From positions 434,001 through 498,000 of the forward strand of contig JALMLS010000354.1 in the NCBI GenBank assembly GCA_038496445.1: 64,000 nt of DNA, in the 5' to 3' direction. The notes beneath the pieces were generated by a model that was given only the letters and a program-made list of their open reading frames with translations, had not been told where the DNA came from and ran no database searches. Origin of the DNA: Trichosphaerium sp. ATCC 40318. Lineage: Eukaryota; Discosea; Flabellinia; Trichosidae. This document shows positions 22,398-34,355 of the stretch, in pieces (position 1 is the first letter of the stretch; every line of letters starts with the position of its first letter). The position numbers and the translations under genes are program-made.

Positions 22398-23632
22398 TAA
22401 TAACCTTTGTCTTTATAGATGTATCGAGTAGAGTAGAGGAGTAATTTTCGGGTTGTAAAATTGGAATACTTTCCAAAAACAGACAGCAAGCTGTTTTGTG
22501 CTAGCGAAGTTTGTTTTATCTTGTATACGTACGGATACTGTTGTGTATGTACAGTGTCAAAATTTGATGCGTCCCAGTCCAAAGCGCCAACTAGACGTAA
22601 AAAACTTGAGTTAGAAATAACTTGCAACAAACAAAAACAAAGCGCCTAATCCATAACAATAGGGTGGCTTTTTACAAAAAAAAGCGAAAATAGTTTTACG
22701 CTAAACTTTTTACGTAAAAAAAACGTTTTCGAAAGAGCCGAGTTCTGCAAATGTCAGTGGTCTATTAACCTCTATGGCAATAAGCCTAGGTTTCCACTCG
22801 ATAGTGGAATGGCGTGGAATCGTACGCGACAAAATGCGAAGCAACCCGTTAAAACTGTTTAAATACAAGCACAGGTGCTTGTAAGAGGCTTTGCGAAATG
22901 TTGTTCCAAATACGTACAAACTGTTATGTTTCTCAACGCTCCTACTCCATGTGCAATGCTTAATATGCATAGTAAAGCTAGAAAAGTATTGTATCCGTTG
23001 TGTTTAGGCATCATTGCGTGTTGTGTTGCACTACTATGACTACTTGACTTTTTTAGCGCAAATTTTCAGCCGAACTGGTCGAAATAACCTTTTTACGAGC
23101 ACTTATGATACACAAACAATCTCTCAGGTGTAACACAGTTTCCACAGTAAGCAAGTTCGTCATAGTTAAAACAAAGACCTATTATAGAGCGATGACGTGT
23201 AGGAATACGCGAAAAACTTAGAGTCCCACACCATTTTCAAGTTCTTTGTTTAGCAAACGCTAGTTTCTAATTTTGAACTGAGATGTTCCTAAAAAAGCGA
23301 GGTGTCCACATTTGTAAACCGGGTTTCCATTTCTATTCTGTCGTACCAATAAATGTCCGGTCTCAGGAGTGTCTATGCTTTGTACACTACTACTACGCGC
23401 CTAGAGGTACTATAGCAGTTAGAGCGCCAACAGTGGAGCTTCAAAAGGGACTATAAACATGTTCTAAGTATCTAATACCTGGATTAAAACTCACAAGTCC
23501 CGTACCTTTGACTTTTTGTACACAACGTCACTTGTTTTCTACAGTTAAATAGCATACGATAAAAATCGTTCACTACTTTTCGTACCAACGTTTTCCTTCA
23601 TTTCACGAAAATGGCTTAAGTCAACTTACACA
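22398..23632. other. Intergenic, divergent promoters of receptor C and the GH55-like gene
   Basis: About 1.2 kb has only short frames of low coding likeness (for example 22710-22970 minus). No homologous exon or RNA gene was recognised. It presumably holds two promoters. Confidence 0.4.
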
Positions 23633-26059
23633 TGCGTTTATCATTCAAACAACACATGATGAAGCACGTGATAGTTTTTATTCTCTACATAGCGTTTCTG
23701 TATGCTTTTATAGTACCCAAAGAAGCTAGTATGCAAAAAGTTATGTGTTTTACAAAGCTAATATAAACAACAGATGCAATAAACGTCCAAGACGCTCCAT
23801 ACAATGCAAAAGGAGATGGAAAAACAGACGACACGCTTTCACTTCAACGCGCCATAAACGACTCCCATAGTGACCAGACAATCTATATACCAGTAAGAAC
23901 ATCTTAAACAACTATTTTCAACCTCACGTGCTCGTAGAACGGTGTTTACCTCGTTAACGGTCCACTTATTTTTCACCAACCTGGTTCTTCTTCCTTGATA
24001 ACAAAGCGGCGTTGGATACAAGGAGAGTCTCAAGATAAGACTATTATACTTCTGAAAGATAAATCTTCAATATTCCAAGACCCTACGAAACCACAAGGTG
24101 TAATACAAATAGGAAGAGGCGTTGCTCAAGTACGTAGTCCGATTTTTCTTCACACTCTTCAACTTTTCTCAAGCGCTAGTTGTAGAATTTTGGAAATCAC
24201 GTGTTTGAACTTACAATCGAAACTGGTTCGAACAACCCTGGAGCTTCAGCTCTACAGTATGATTCAAACAACGAAGGATCTATTAGAAACGTTACTTTGA
24301 AATCAACAGATGGTGATGGTGCACGTGGCCTTGATTTCGCTTATACAGGCCAAGAAGGACCTCTGCTAGTTAAACATCTTACTGTTGAAGGTTTTAGAGT
24401 TGGTGTTGGTATTGGATACTCAGTGGACAGTGAGACTTTTGAGCATGTCATACTCAAAGGACAATTAGATTGTGGTATTAAAAATGCAGGCCAGGTGATA
24501 AGTGTTCGTGGGCTAGACAGCACGAACGATGTACCTTCATGTACATCATCAGTTCTAACCTTTAACTTGTAACCTTTCGTGTTAGTGTGTAGCAGTGGGT
24601 CTTCTGTGACCACTTTGATTGATTCTACGATCCAGTCCATGTCATCTACAGCTGATACTTCAATTACGTACTCCGGAGGCGGAATGTACATTCGGAATCT
24701 TCAAACAAAAGGATTTTCAACTGTTATCTTTAACGCCAAGACAACCACAAATGTGACATCGCCGTATGTGGAAGAATGGACATCAGCGCCAATTATTCCA
24801 GGATTGTTCTCGAAAAAGACAACCTTCAAATCACTTGATATACGAGAAACGCCAGTGTTACCCTATAATCCTGTTGAAGATTGGATTCCGCTTGTAACAA
24901 GTCCAAGCACTGAGTGTACTCGTACACAATCTGGAGAAGGAAATGTCAAGTACGATTGCAGTGAGGCTTTTCAAAATGCAATAGACTCAGGAAAGAAAAC
25001 AGTAAGTCTTCATTGTGATCAAGTAACAGTTTCTGACGATATTTTTCAAATCAGGTCTATGTTCCTAATAACTTACCAGAGTTTTATTGTTTTTCGACAG
25101 AATATAACCCTCTTATTCATGTAAGAGGGAATGTAGAGAGAATAATAGGATTGGGATCGAAGCACGTGATATTCAATAAGAGTATTTACAATCCGAAACC
25201 TAATGATACTTTTTTGACAGAATAAATGGCAACTGCACTTTCTCTGTAGGAGATGCTGGTCCAAAGATTGTCACCATTGAGCGATTTGATAATTCGTATC
25301 AACACACATCAATACTTCAAGCCGGATCACGTACACTGGGTAAGTAAGTTCCACCTATTTGTACAAATATCAAACAATAATCTCGTTTTTTTTAGTTATT
25401 CGAGATGTTCTTGGTTTAGTCCTTGGTAACAATACAGGTTTTGGCGATTTATTCATTGAAAATACTGTAAGCAATCCTCTGAAATTCACGTGCGTACCTC
25501 AGCTTATTGCTTGGAAAGTCCTTCATGCAGAAAGATCATCCATTCGCAGATTCTCTGTTTTTGTATGTTGAGTTACTTTTCAGGAAGCAGAATGTGTGGT
25601 ACAGACAACTCAATCAAGAAGGAGATACAACGCACGTACAAAACATTGGTGGAAATTTGTGGGTTCTTGGTTTGAAGACAGAAAGAGCAGGTACCCTTGT
25701 ATCAACAACACAAGGCGGCAAAACACAAGTTGACGGGATGTTTGTTTACTCAACATCCAAAGTACCTAATCCTTCTCCAATGATGCTTTCTGTGGACTCG
25801 AGTATAGCCTTTACATACGGAGGTACATGCAAAGTTGTTAACAATCAAAACCCTCAAGAACAGTAGACAATTACAAAACAAACCAGTTGCTAATCAGATT
25901 ATAGAAGCTTGTTTCACTCATCACCCGTTTGACATACTGGTACAAGAGATGAGAAACAATCAAGTTATGACATTGAATAGCACCCAACATGGTATTATAC
26001 CTGGACTACAGGGAAGATCAGGCGGAAGCATGATCGTCCGGTACACTGGCGAGTCATGA
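23633..26059 (+). CDS. GH55-like double beta-helix glucanase / pectate-lyase-3 superfamily, secreted
   Basis: Exon 1 (23633-23728) encodes a signal peptide (MMKHVIVFILYIAFLYAF) and splices to 23774-23892, giving INVQDAPYNAKGDGKTDDTL. This is the GDGxTDDT start of a Pectate_lyase_3 beta-helix. Exon 3 (23938-24129) adds GVYLVNGPLIFHQPGSSS. Later exons give ASALQYDSNNEGSIRNVTLK and a central linker (VEDWIPLVTSPSTECTRTQS). A second helix half follows (YDCSEAFQNAIDSGKKT), with GGNLWVLGLKTERAGTLVST and the C-terminus GRSGGSMIVRYTGES. Two tandem helices with the NLWVLGLKTE motif are typical of GH55 exo-beta-1,3-glucanases, which release glucose or gentiobiose from laminarin and fungal walls. I cannot place the catalytic Glu by eye, so substrate specificity is inferred. 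Internal exon borders are approximate. Confidence 0.78.
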
Positions 26060-26140
26060 ATCACCCCAAATACGAGACATGTCACAAAATACTACATGCT
26101 CTTACAACAGTTTTTTTGCAAGCTATGGTTTTGCGATAAT

Positions 26141-27043
26141 CTATTTCTTTAAAATGCCATTTTCGTACCACTCTACAGTTTCACTTCGTTTACCATTAAT
26201 CCATGTGTGTTCTGCCCTTTGTTGTCCGTTTCTATACCATGCTTTTACTATTCCATCTTGTTCACCATTAACATAGTTGCTTTGTGCTTTAAGCTGTCCA
26301 TTGTCATGCCATTCTTTGGCTTCCCCATGTTGTTCATTGTACACCCACATTATTTGTACATGGAGCTGCCCATTGTTGTACCATTCTTTGTATTCACCAT
26401 GTAGTTTATCATCAACCCACATACCCTGTTCCTTAAGTTGACCAGTTTTGTTCCATTCTTTGAATTCACCATTACGTTTATCGTCAACAAACATACCACG
26501 TGTCTTAAGTTGCCCATTTTCATTGTCATACCATTCTTTGTATTCACCGTGTATCTTATTATCAACCCAAATGGACTTTGACTCAAGTCTTCCGCTGTTA
26601 TACCACCATAAGGATTCTCCATTTAGTTTACCATCAATCACAATATTGTGTGCTTGAAGCTGTCCATTTTCATACCACTCTTTGAAGTCACCATTTATTA
26701 TGCCATTGACAACAAGATATTTCTTCTTAAGTTTTCCACTTTCATAAAACACTTTGTATTCACCGTTCTGTTTACCATCAAGCACCATATATTGTTCTTT
26801 AAGTTGTCCACTCTCATACCAGATTTTACCAGTTCCATTCTTTGCATATTCATGTGTATGTACTTTCCCACTTTTATACCATTTGATCCATTTTCCTTTA
26901 CGTTTTAAATGTTCATCGAAATGTGTATTGATTGCTGCTCTTTTTGATAGTAAGTGAAAGTTTTTGAACACTTCATTATTGAAACTACAAAGGTACTCTT
27001 GAAGTTCGCACGGAAGGTCAAGTAAATGCAAGGACGAACACAT
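26141..27043 (-). CDS. F-box-like / MORN-like (YwqK-type) repeat protein 2, intronless
   Basis: A single 300-residue frame starts MCSSLHLLDLPCELQEYLCS, an F-box-like opening. About ten repeats of 22-24 residues follow, for example GKIWYESGQLKEQYMVLDGK, LHGEYKEWYNNGQLHVQIMW and DGIVKAWYRNGQQRAEHTWI. The repeats are more regular than in the protein at 17653-19128, with the ENGQLK core typical of giant-virus and bacterial YwqK-type proteins. The gene has no intron and ends only about 80 bases from the convergent GH55-like gene. Both F-box/MORN genes sit around receptor C and the GH55-like gene, so one may derive from the other. By analogy with F-box proteins it may recruit a target to a ubiquitin ligase. 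No target can be named. Confidence 0.85.
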   Translation of the reverse strand: MCSSLHLLDLPCELQEYLCSFNNEVFKNFHLLSKRAAINTHFDEHLKRKGKWIKWYKSGKVHTHEYAKNGTGKIWYESGQLKEQYMVLDGKQNGEYKVFYESGKLKKKYLVVNGIINGDFKEWYENGQLQAHNIVIDGKLNGESLWWYNSGRLESKSIWVDNKIHGEYKEWYDNENGQLKTRGMFVDDKRNGEFKEWNKTGQLKEQGMWVDDKLHGEYKEWYNNGQLHVQIMWVYNEQHGEAKEWHDNGQLKAQSNYVNGEQDGIVKAWYRNGQQRAEHTWINGKRSETVEWYENGILKK

Positions 27044-28142
27044 GTTATTTTATCAATCCTAAAAGAAAATTGTAAATCAATTGTAGACACGTGGTGTTTG
27101 ACGGCTATTATTTAAGTTTTCCTAGCCCCCAAGCTGGAATTAATACTACTACGACCACGTCTCACGTATGAATTTAATGGATAAACACAAAAAGCCATTC
27201 GTTAACGTACTTTGCTTTCAAATCAGTTTTTAGGATGCAAACGTAAAAATCACTGCACGTGGTTAACTAATACCAGTACTATATTCAATGCTTGAAGCGA
27301 TGTGATTTTACAGCTGAGTAGGTTAATCACAACTGTGCCTCTTGAACTGAACCTTTACTTAGTTGAGAGTACAGATTGCCTTGCATTCCTCTAATTTGGT
27401 GTAACTGTTGGAGTGGATTTGAGTCAAAGTTATTCCAGTATGGCCATACAGGCCAAGCTGTACTTGTTGAAACTATTGCTTGTGAAGGCTTTAATATAAG
27501 TACATGCCTTTGGTAACTCGATTATGATAATGTGTTTTAGCACTATATTGCAATATTTTAAGGGCTCATTTTGAAAGTACAATAAATGAGGTGTCAAATA
27601 CTTTGACAAATATTACTTTCTGTACCGTAAGAACAAATGAATCGCGTCTTTGTTGAACGTAATACTGTGCTCTCATTGCAAATTGGACTGATAGTGGGTC
27701 AAATAGTGCCTGAAATGTCACATGATTTCAGTGACGCGCTTTACGGTAAGTTTTCTGAAAATATTTATTGTTCACGTGATGTGACAGTCAACAAATGGTA
27801 TGCAAATACCCTGAAAAAACAAAGTACAACTAATTAACCTTGCTACGTATAGATAGCATCTCGCTTGTTGCACTGCACTAATGTCACGAAAGAACTTTTG
27901 GAGCTACGAAAAGATTAAGTATACACTGTCATTGTTAAGGTAATGTGCGCTTTACAGCCTAGATTGAATTGGATTTGTGCCTATTGCGCGGTGTAACAAC
28001 GTACCCGGACCATTAATACAATCAGCAATGCTGTGTAGCCCTTTTCTGTAATTGCAAGCAGTAATGACATTTTAAGCTAACGACATAGTCCTTGATGCGT
28101 GGGGCTGTTGGTAAACGGAAATTGCTTCAAAAAAACTATTCT
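27044..28142. other. Mostly intergenic, one exon-like open stretch on the minus strand
   Basis: No complete gene is visible between the F-box/MORN gene and the Trp-rich repeat gene. The exon-like stretch at 27332-27486 is listed separately. A plus-strand frame at 27637-27837 ends near a possible donor (GGTAAGTT) and could be an upstream exon of the Trp-rich repeat gene, but I cannot connect it. Confidence 0.35.
27332..27486 (-). CDS. Exon-like open stretch, C-terminus of an unknown protein
   Basis: On the minus strand this reads about 50 residues with protein-like composition (AIVSTSTAWPVWPYWNNFDS, then LQQLHQIRGMQGNLYSQLSK), ending QEAQL and TGA at 27332-27334. A plausible acceptor (ATTAAAG) precedes it. 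No upstream exons or start could be joined. It may be the last exon of a small gene or a relic. Confidence 0.25.
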
Positions 28143-30526
28143 CAACGATGGGGCGTCACAGAGAACCTAAAATCATTCGTTAGAGACGTTAGTAGTCGGG
28201 TTTTAGCTTTTATACACACCATTTTATGCTTATGAACACCTATTAATTAAAAGCGCTCAAAACGTTCTAGAACACATTCTATCGAGCTCAAAACGCGTAG
28301 GTAGAAAGAAAATTAAGTATTAAGGGCATAGACGACTGGTACGGAATAACATCGACAAAATTACGCGCAAACGGTGGTGTTGGTCCTCTTATGTGCGCTC
28401 AGAACTCTATTCTCAACGTTTTGTTTTGACATTGTTGTTTTCACAGATTTTATGGATCACTGTTAAAATTTCTTCAATGTGCTTACCCTCATCATCATTG
28501 GCAACCTTGGAAATTTCGTATGTGTTCTTGTTAGTATAGAATTAGTTTTTAAACTTCTTTGTATCATAGGTGTATTTCCACGTGATGTATGGGACAGTAA
28601 AGAACCCTTTGTAGAGTTTACAAAATACGTTCGTTTTTTTGAAAATACAAAAATGGTGTTTGACTTGTCGTGTTGGAACTTATACCGTGCTTCAGGTTGA
28701 AAGGACGCTGAATATAACAAAGGTTCGTCAATGGCTACATATAACTCGTAAGGATATTCAAAGTATTGGTGGGGCTACACTGTTCGAGTAAGATAATGAC
28801 TTTTTTCGAATGATTTTGCTGGTTTTTTTTCTATGTATTTAATGGCTTGTCACGGTCTTGGTAAATGCCAAATTCGATATAAAATTCGCATTTGTGGTGT
28901 ATATTTCATATTTAAAAAAAGTACCTACAACGGTTTTCTTGATGTCGTTGCTTGGTACAACTAATGTTTTAATTTTCTTTCTAGAAAAGTCACATTTTAC
29001 GACTACCTGAACCACGTTTACCCAGAGTATGAATGGAAAAGATTCAAAAGAGGTTAGATTTTGATGAATTTTATTTTCACGTGTCTCTTATCTTCGTTTC
29101 TTTAGATAGGCAAGGTCTTTTTTTTTCTTTGAAAGAATGGGTTATTCAGGTAACTTACTTTTTATCCGTCCGTTGTTAGTTATGCTTTAACACACAGTGT
29201 TCTCTTTAGTTTGAGCGCCATAATGCTATGACAGAAATAGTAGATTGGTATCATGTATCACTGCTGGATGCAAAACAATTTGGTGGTTCACCTTTTGTTA
29301 GGTACATCTAAACATTTTGTTACTTTTTCTTTATCTTATACCCTGTTTCAATTAAGCCGATACGGTTCTGCTTCTATATATAGACTTTTGCATGTAGTGT
29401 ATCCTGAACAAACATGGAAGGGAATGCATTTTAGTACGCGAAGAGAAAGATTAATGCCAACACAATGATGAAACTAACTTTTTCTAAAAGGAAAAAAACC
29501 TAACTATTTTTGGAATGATAGTGCCAACGTTGAAAGTGCTATACGAGAGGTAAGTGCCGAGAAGTAACCATGTAAGGTTGTTAAAATCAAGAGTTCGTAG
29601 ATAGAGAGTACTCTTGGTATTAAGAAGCTGGACGACTGGTACAAAATCCACACCAACAATATTCTGGATGTTGGAGCTATTACGCTTGTTAGGTATACTC
29701 AAAATCCTCACTTTTTACGAGTTTTTCTCTAATTATATAGGATACATGATAATTCCTTACAACGTATGCTATCTCATGTTTATCCTGATCATTACTGGGA
29801 GCCATGGAAATTCTGTATGAGCAAAAACAGTAACAAAAAAATATCTCATTGGTTTGTTTTAGATTCTGTTGGACAACGGTTCTGGCACCATAGAGATAAT
29901 GTAATCGATTTTGTTCGATATGCAGAAGGAGTTTTAAATGTAAAAGAGATTTCAGATTGGACAAGAGTAAGTGTTCGGAAGGTTTGGTCTATTGGTGGCA
30001 GAGGACTTTTTAAGTAAGTGACAAACCGTTCATCTCAAAAAAAACCACCTCGTTTTAATAATGGTCTCTAGTATCCATAGAGACTCTCTACGCAGCCTCA
30101 CTAAATATGTATACCCTGATTATAATTGGAGTGAATACAAGTTCCGTAAGTCCATAAGACTCAACACAGCATCTGTTGCTAACATGTTACGTTCTCTCAA
30201 GGTCGAAGAACAAGAAATTACTTTAAAAATGAAAATAACCTTTTTGAATTCATGGAGAAGCTGAAGAGTACTTTAGCTATTGAAAAGACTAGCGATTGGT
30301 ATCGTGTATCTGAAGGAGACCTTCAAAAAAATTATGGTGCACCATTAGTTCGTGAATGGCCACAGGCGCTTTTAGATGCTTATCCCGATGAAGCTTTTGA
30401 TATTGTACAGTTTAAAGTGAGAGGTAATACGAAGGCTGTACAAAGGTAAGGTTACAGGGTGTGTGTGATGGTATTTAACTGTTTGTTAGGTCGTTGCTGA
30501 CCTTCACAAAAGAAATATTTTTGTAA
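28143..30526 (+). CDS. Trp-rich tandem repeat protein, unknown family (5' end uncertain)
   Basis: Many small exons each encode parts of a repeat of about 65-70 residues. The pattern is: basic lead, L-x-I-K-x-I-x-D-W-Y-x-V/I, about ten residues, GGxxLF, a short loop, L-x-x-x-YP-D/E/H-x-x-W-x-x-W/F-K-F. Examples are LSIKGIDDWYGITSTKLRA, LLKFLQCAYPHHHWQPWKF, SLQRMLSHVYPDHYWEPWKF, LNVKEISDWTRVSVRKVW and TSDWYRVSEGDL. I count about five full repeats and a decayed last one, ending RSLLTFTKEIFL with TAA at 30524-30526. Introns fall at similar places in successive repeats, so the gene grew by exon-block duplication. There is no signal peptide or helix in the visible part. I believe similar YPE-x-x-W repeats exist in other protists and some fungi, but I know no named function. 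The start was not found. Confidence 0.65.
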
Positions 30527-31286
30527 TAGTAAACCAAAAAAACCAAACAAATAAAGATACTTTGTAGCTGTGCGCATGTGTTGCTGTTGAACTGGTATCA
30601 ACGCTTGGAGGAGTTTCACTAGTGACGTAACTATCTAGACTAGTTCAAACTAGGTTTTTTGGTACTACTGCTTATGACGCTAAGTGAAAGCGAAAGCAGT
30701 GAAGCTACTACAGCATTTTTTACTTTTCGTTAGGAGTGAACTCATCAAGTGTCTGTATTTTGTTCGTAATCGACGTACTTGTATGCATTGGAAAGCTTCG
30801 CATATTTTCAAGATATGGGTACAGTATATAGAAAAGGCAATACCTCATGAAACCAAAACCCGAAATCACGTTTTTCTTCTATTTTTTGGTTTTTTGAATT
30901 TAGTTCGTGACAAGACAAACTGCTCCGTATACTCAGGGAGAACTTTTGAGCTTATCACCAAGCCACGCATGCGAATAAGACTAAATTTCAAAGAACATTG
31001 AAATTTGGCAAGTTTTTGGTTTGACCAGCGTTCACACTCGTCCGATGAGGTCGGGCGCTATATGCGCAAAAGAACTTGGGAACGTAAACAAAACCTTTGA
31101 AATTTACATCTTGAAGATTTACTACATCGGGTCAAAAACTGAACGAAAAGTGAAGAAATCAATTCACTGAAAAGTTGTTCTCTTGGTCATGACAGGTCAT
31201 ATCCCTTTTAAGTAGTAAGAAAATACTCCAGTTTTCAATTGAATAGACTAGAGTAACCATACAGCTCTCCTGAAGATCAATACAAC
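30527..31286. other. Intergenic, nothing recognised
   Basis: About 760 bases lie between two plus-strand genes. The frame at 30684-31001 has no recognisable motif and lacks splice logic. It presumably contains a terminator region and the promoter of the next gene. Confidence 0.4.
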
Positions 31287-34284
31287 ATGTTAAGCACACG
31301 TACGTAAAAAGACATCAAAAAAAATAAGTGCCGCCATTTTTAGCTCGGAGTTGGATCATATTCTTCAGAAATTGGTTGTAGCGTTTGTTTTAATGTCTAC
31401 TTAGGCGTTGGTTTGTTGCTTATAGCCCTTTTTGCGTTTTCAAGTTTATGTGCAGACAGACGGTTCTTTTTCAATTATAGATGTAAGAAAGGATGCGCTG
31501 CACAGATATTTGATTACTTCTACGGTGGATACTTGCTTGGAGAAAGACCAAATGTTGCAAGTATTGATTACAACCCAGGTTTAGATGCGTAAGTGCATGT
31601 GCTGTGATTATAGCGCAACACGAACTAGTTTAATTGGTCATTTGTTTTAGTGTTTTTTTTTCGGTGCATTTGCTAAATAAACTCTCTAGTTATGGACCTA
31701 GAACATCATTTTGGAACAAAAGAGAAACCAACGATGAAGAACCAGACTTTATAGGTCCTGTTATGGGTGATTATAATGGAACAACGCTTTATGGTACGTT
31801 TTTAATTCGGTTTTTGACTTTGGTTTTTTCTTCCACTTATTGTCAAACTTAGGTATCGATAAAGACGATTTTGGTTACTTTAGCGTTGTTGCTATTGACA
31901 TGGATGAAAAAGAAACGTCTGGTGATCATACAGGAGAAGGAAAAACAGAAGTACTTTGGGAATGCAGAGCTCCTGCTTATACTCAAGGTGATTGCCAACA
32001 AATGGCGTATACAATCTTTTCTTCTTCCATTGCTTTCGATCACGAAAACCGCAATCTATATTGGACTGGCAAAGTATTGAATGGATCATCTACGAACGGA
32101 TTTTTCCGATTTAATGTTGATACAAGAGCTACGCCTGAGGTACGTCTATTTTTCCAAAGCTTCATTTCTTGTTTTTACCGGAACTATCCACAACACTAGT
32201 TGTTATGGTATATTACACCAAATCCCTGGAAACCTGAAAACTTAAAAGCTTTCTTATTTTTGGAAGCAAACTATTTTTTCGTGTTTTCTCTTGAATCCAC
32301 AACTGACCTAGCGTAGTTTCTTGATTGGACTCCGTACACTGTAGCTAAACAACGTGGTCAAATGAGAATATTCGAAGGTTTTCTTTATGATGTAGTGCGC
32401 ACAGATGTATCCTCAGCCGATGAAGGCATTTTCCGATACAACATTACAGACGGAACAAGAGAACATTGGATGGTGCCAAGTAAGTACTATGATTATTACG
32501 CCAAAGATTGCTTACACTTTCACTTAGGCGATTATGACAGCAGAAGTAATATCGAACCTTATGGATTCGCTATTGATTATGTAACCCGTATGGTGTACTT
32601 TTCTATAGCAGACGTCAATAAGGCATCTCCTGGACGCATTATAGTGAAAAGTCTTGATCAGACAACAGTTTCACCTTTTGAAGAAGTACGCCTTACTTTC
32701 AGTTGTTTTGATGTGCACGTGACTAACACATGACATAGTTAAATGTTGGTCCTATACATAGAAGAATTTATGGTTTAGAAATGAACCCTGGTAAAGAACT
32801 ATACATGCTTTCAGAAGAGCCAAACGTAGTTCGAACAGCTGTTCCTTTTGGTAATACCAAGATGATATGTCGATTCATCTTAGATATCGCTTTGCCACCA
32901 CTCGCCAACTGCGATCTCCTTGGTTTGGGAACTGAACAGGGATCCAGATATTTGGCAGTAAAACCAGGAGATAAGATACACATACCTGATTACCCAAGGC
33001 ACAACATTCGTCGCTGCTTTATCTTTCTAATTTCTTGGCGTTTTTAGTATTTCAATTCCAGATGCAGCATCTGTTGACTTTCAAGATGGAGAAGGAAGGC
33101 CACTCTGGGGTAAATGGGAACAAGGATTTTCTGGATCCATTTGGACAACAACAGACTTTGTCCGTAACAATCGTGTGGAGTACTTTGAGAAGCCATATGG
33201 TGGTCGTAACCAAGTAGCTGGTATTTATGTTGACGTACCAAACAGCGTAATATACTACCAGTCCTACTACAAATGGGCTATCCGTAAGATCGACATGGTG
33301 ACAAGCGAGATATCAGATACTTGGCTATGTCCATATCCTACATACTATACACCAGATGAATGTAATCTTGCTATTGATAATTGCGAAGGCGATGAATGTA
33401 GTTTCACTTACGATCCTAATACATCAACATTTATATGGGTTTCAGATAACAAAAAACACTTTTACTACCAAGCAACAAACCCTGATCCTTCTCATCTCCC
33501 AACTGAGTACACGTGGGGTGATGACATTGGAGTTACTCTTGGCGCTATGGTAGTACAGGACGGATATGTCTACATACCTGGCGGTTCCGTTGGTATTCAA
33601 CGTAAACTCATTTCAGATATCACAAGCGGAAGTACAAATGTTGAAGTATTCGCAGATCCAAATGATTGGACAGACCTTCCTCTTAATGGCTTACACTTTT
33701 ACAATAACGTCATTTACCTAGCCACAAAGAACGCTATATATACACACCCTGTGGCATCTACAATCGCTTCATCAACAGCAACATTGATCGAATTTAACAA
33801 GTATTCATCTTGGACATCAAGCTGGCAAGTACAAGCTGTTGCGGCTACAGAAGATGATAAGCTTTACTTTACAGTCGACGACGGAAACGACGTATATTTA
33901 GCATTTATACCAGCTGCTGGTAAACCAGGACAGACGCTTGGTCTATCAGAGGTATGGGTAGATCATAGAAAAACAACGGGAAGCATGGAAAAATTCTTGT
34001 TTTACTATCCACCAACTACACCTACTTCTTCGCCTACAATTGCACCTACAGCTCCTGTGGTACCAACTACTACTGCACCTGTTACACCAACTACAACAGC
34101 TCCGATTGCGCCTACAGCTCCTGTGGTACCAACTACTGCACCGCCTGTTACACCAACTACGGAAGCTCCCGTCATGCCTGTGGCTCCTACAACAGTTGCT
34201 CCAGTTGATTCAAGTGCAAATAATGTTATGAGGATTTCTACTTTGTGTTTTATGGCTTTTGTAGTTTCAATATTCTTGATTTAG
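31287..34284 (+). CDS. Secreted beta-propeller-like protein with Thr/Pro stalk and GPI-type tail
   Basis: Exon 1 (31287-31299) joins 31405-31588 to give a clean signal peptide (MLSTRVGLLLIALFAFSSLC) and CKKGCAAQIFDYFYGGYL. Later exons read FGYFSVVAIDMDEKETSG, SSIAFDHENRNLYWTGKVLN, YGFAIDYVTRMVYFSIADVN and QVAGIYVDVPNSVIYYQSYY. The regular D-x-x-x-x-x-x-Y-W/F motifs resemble YWTD/NHL-type propeller blades. The last exon holds a Thr/Pro stalk (repeats of PTTTAPVTPTTTAP) and then SSANN plus a hydrophobic C-terminus (ISTLCFMAFVVSIFLI), as in GPI signals. It is probably a surface-anchored adhesion or binding protein lifted on an O-glycosylated stalk. No enzymatic motif is seen. The propeller assignment is by pattern only. 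Alternatively the tail could be a short transmembrane anchor. Confidence 0.72.
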
Positions 34285-34355
34285 ACGTGAATAGAATAAA
34301 AAATAGTTTTAATTAATACTGCCTACGGTTTTCTTAAGTTATTCATTATAGGCTG

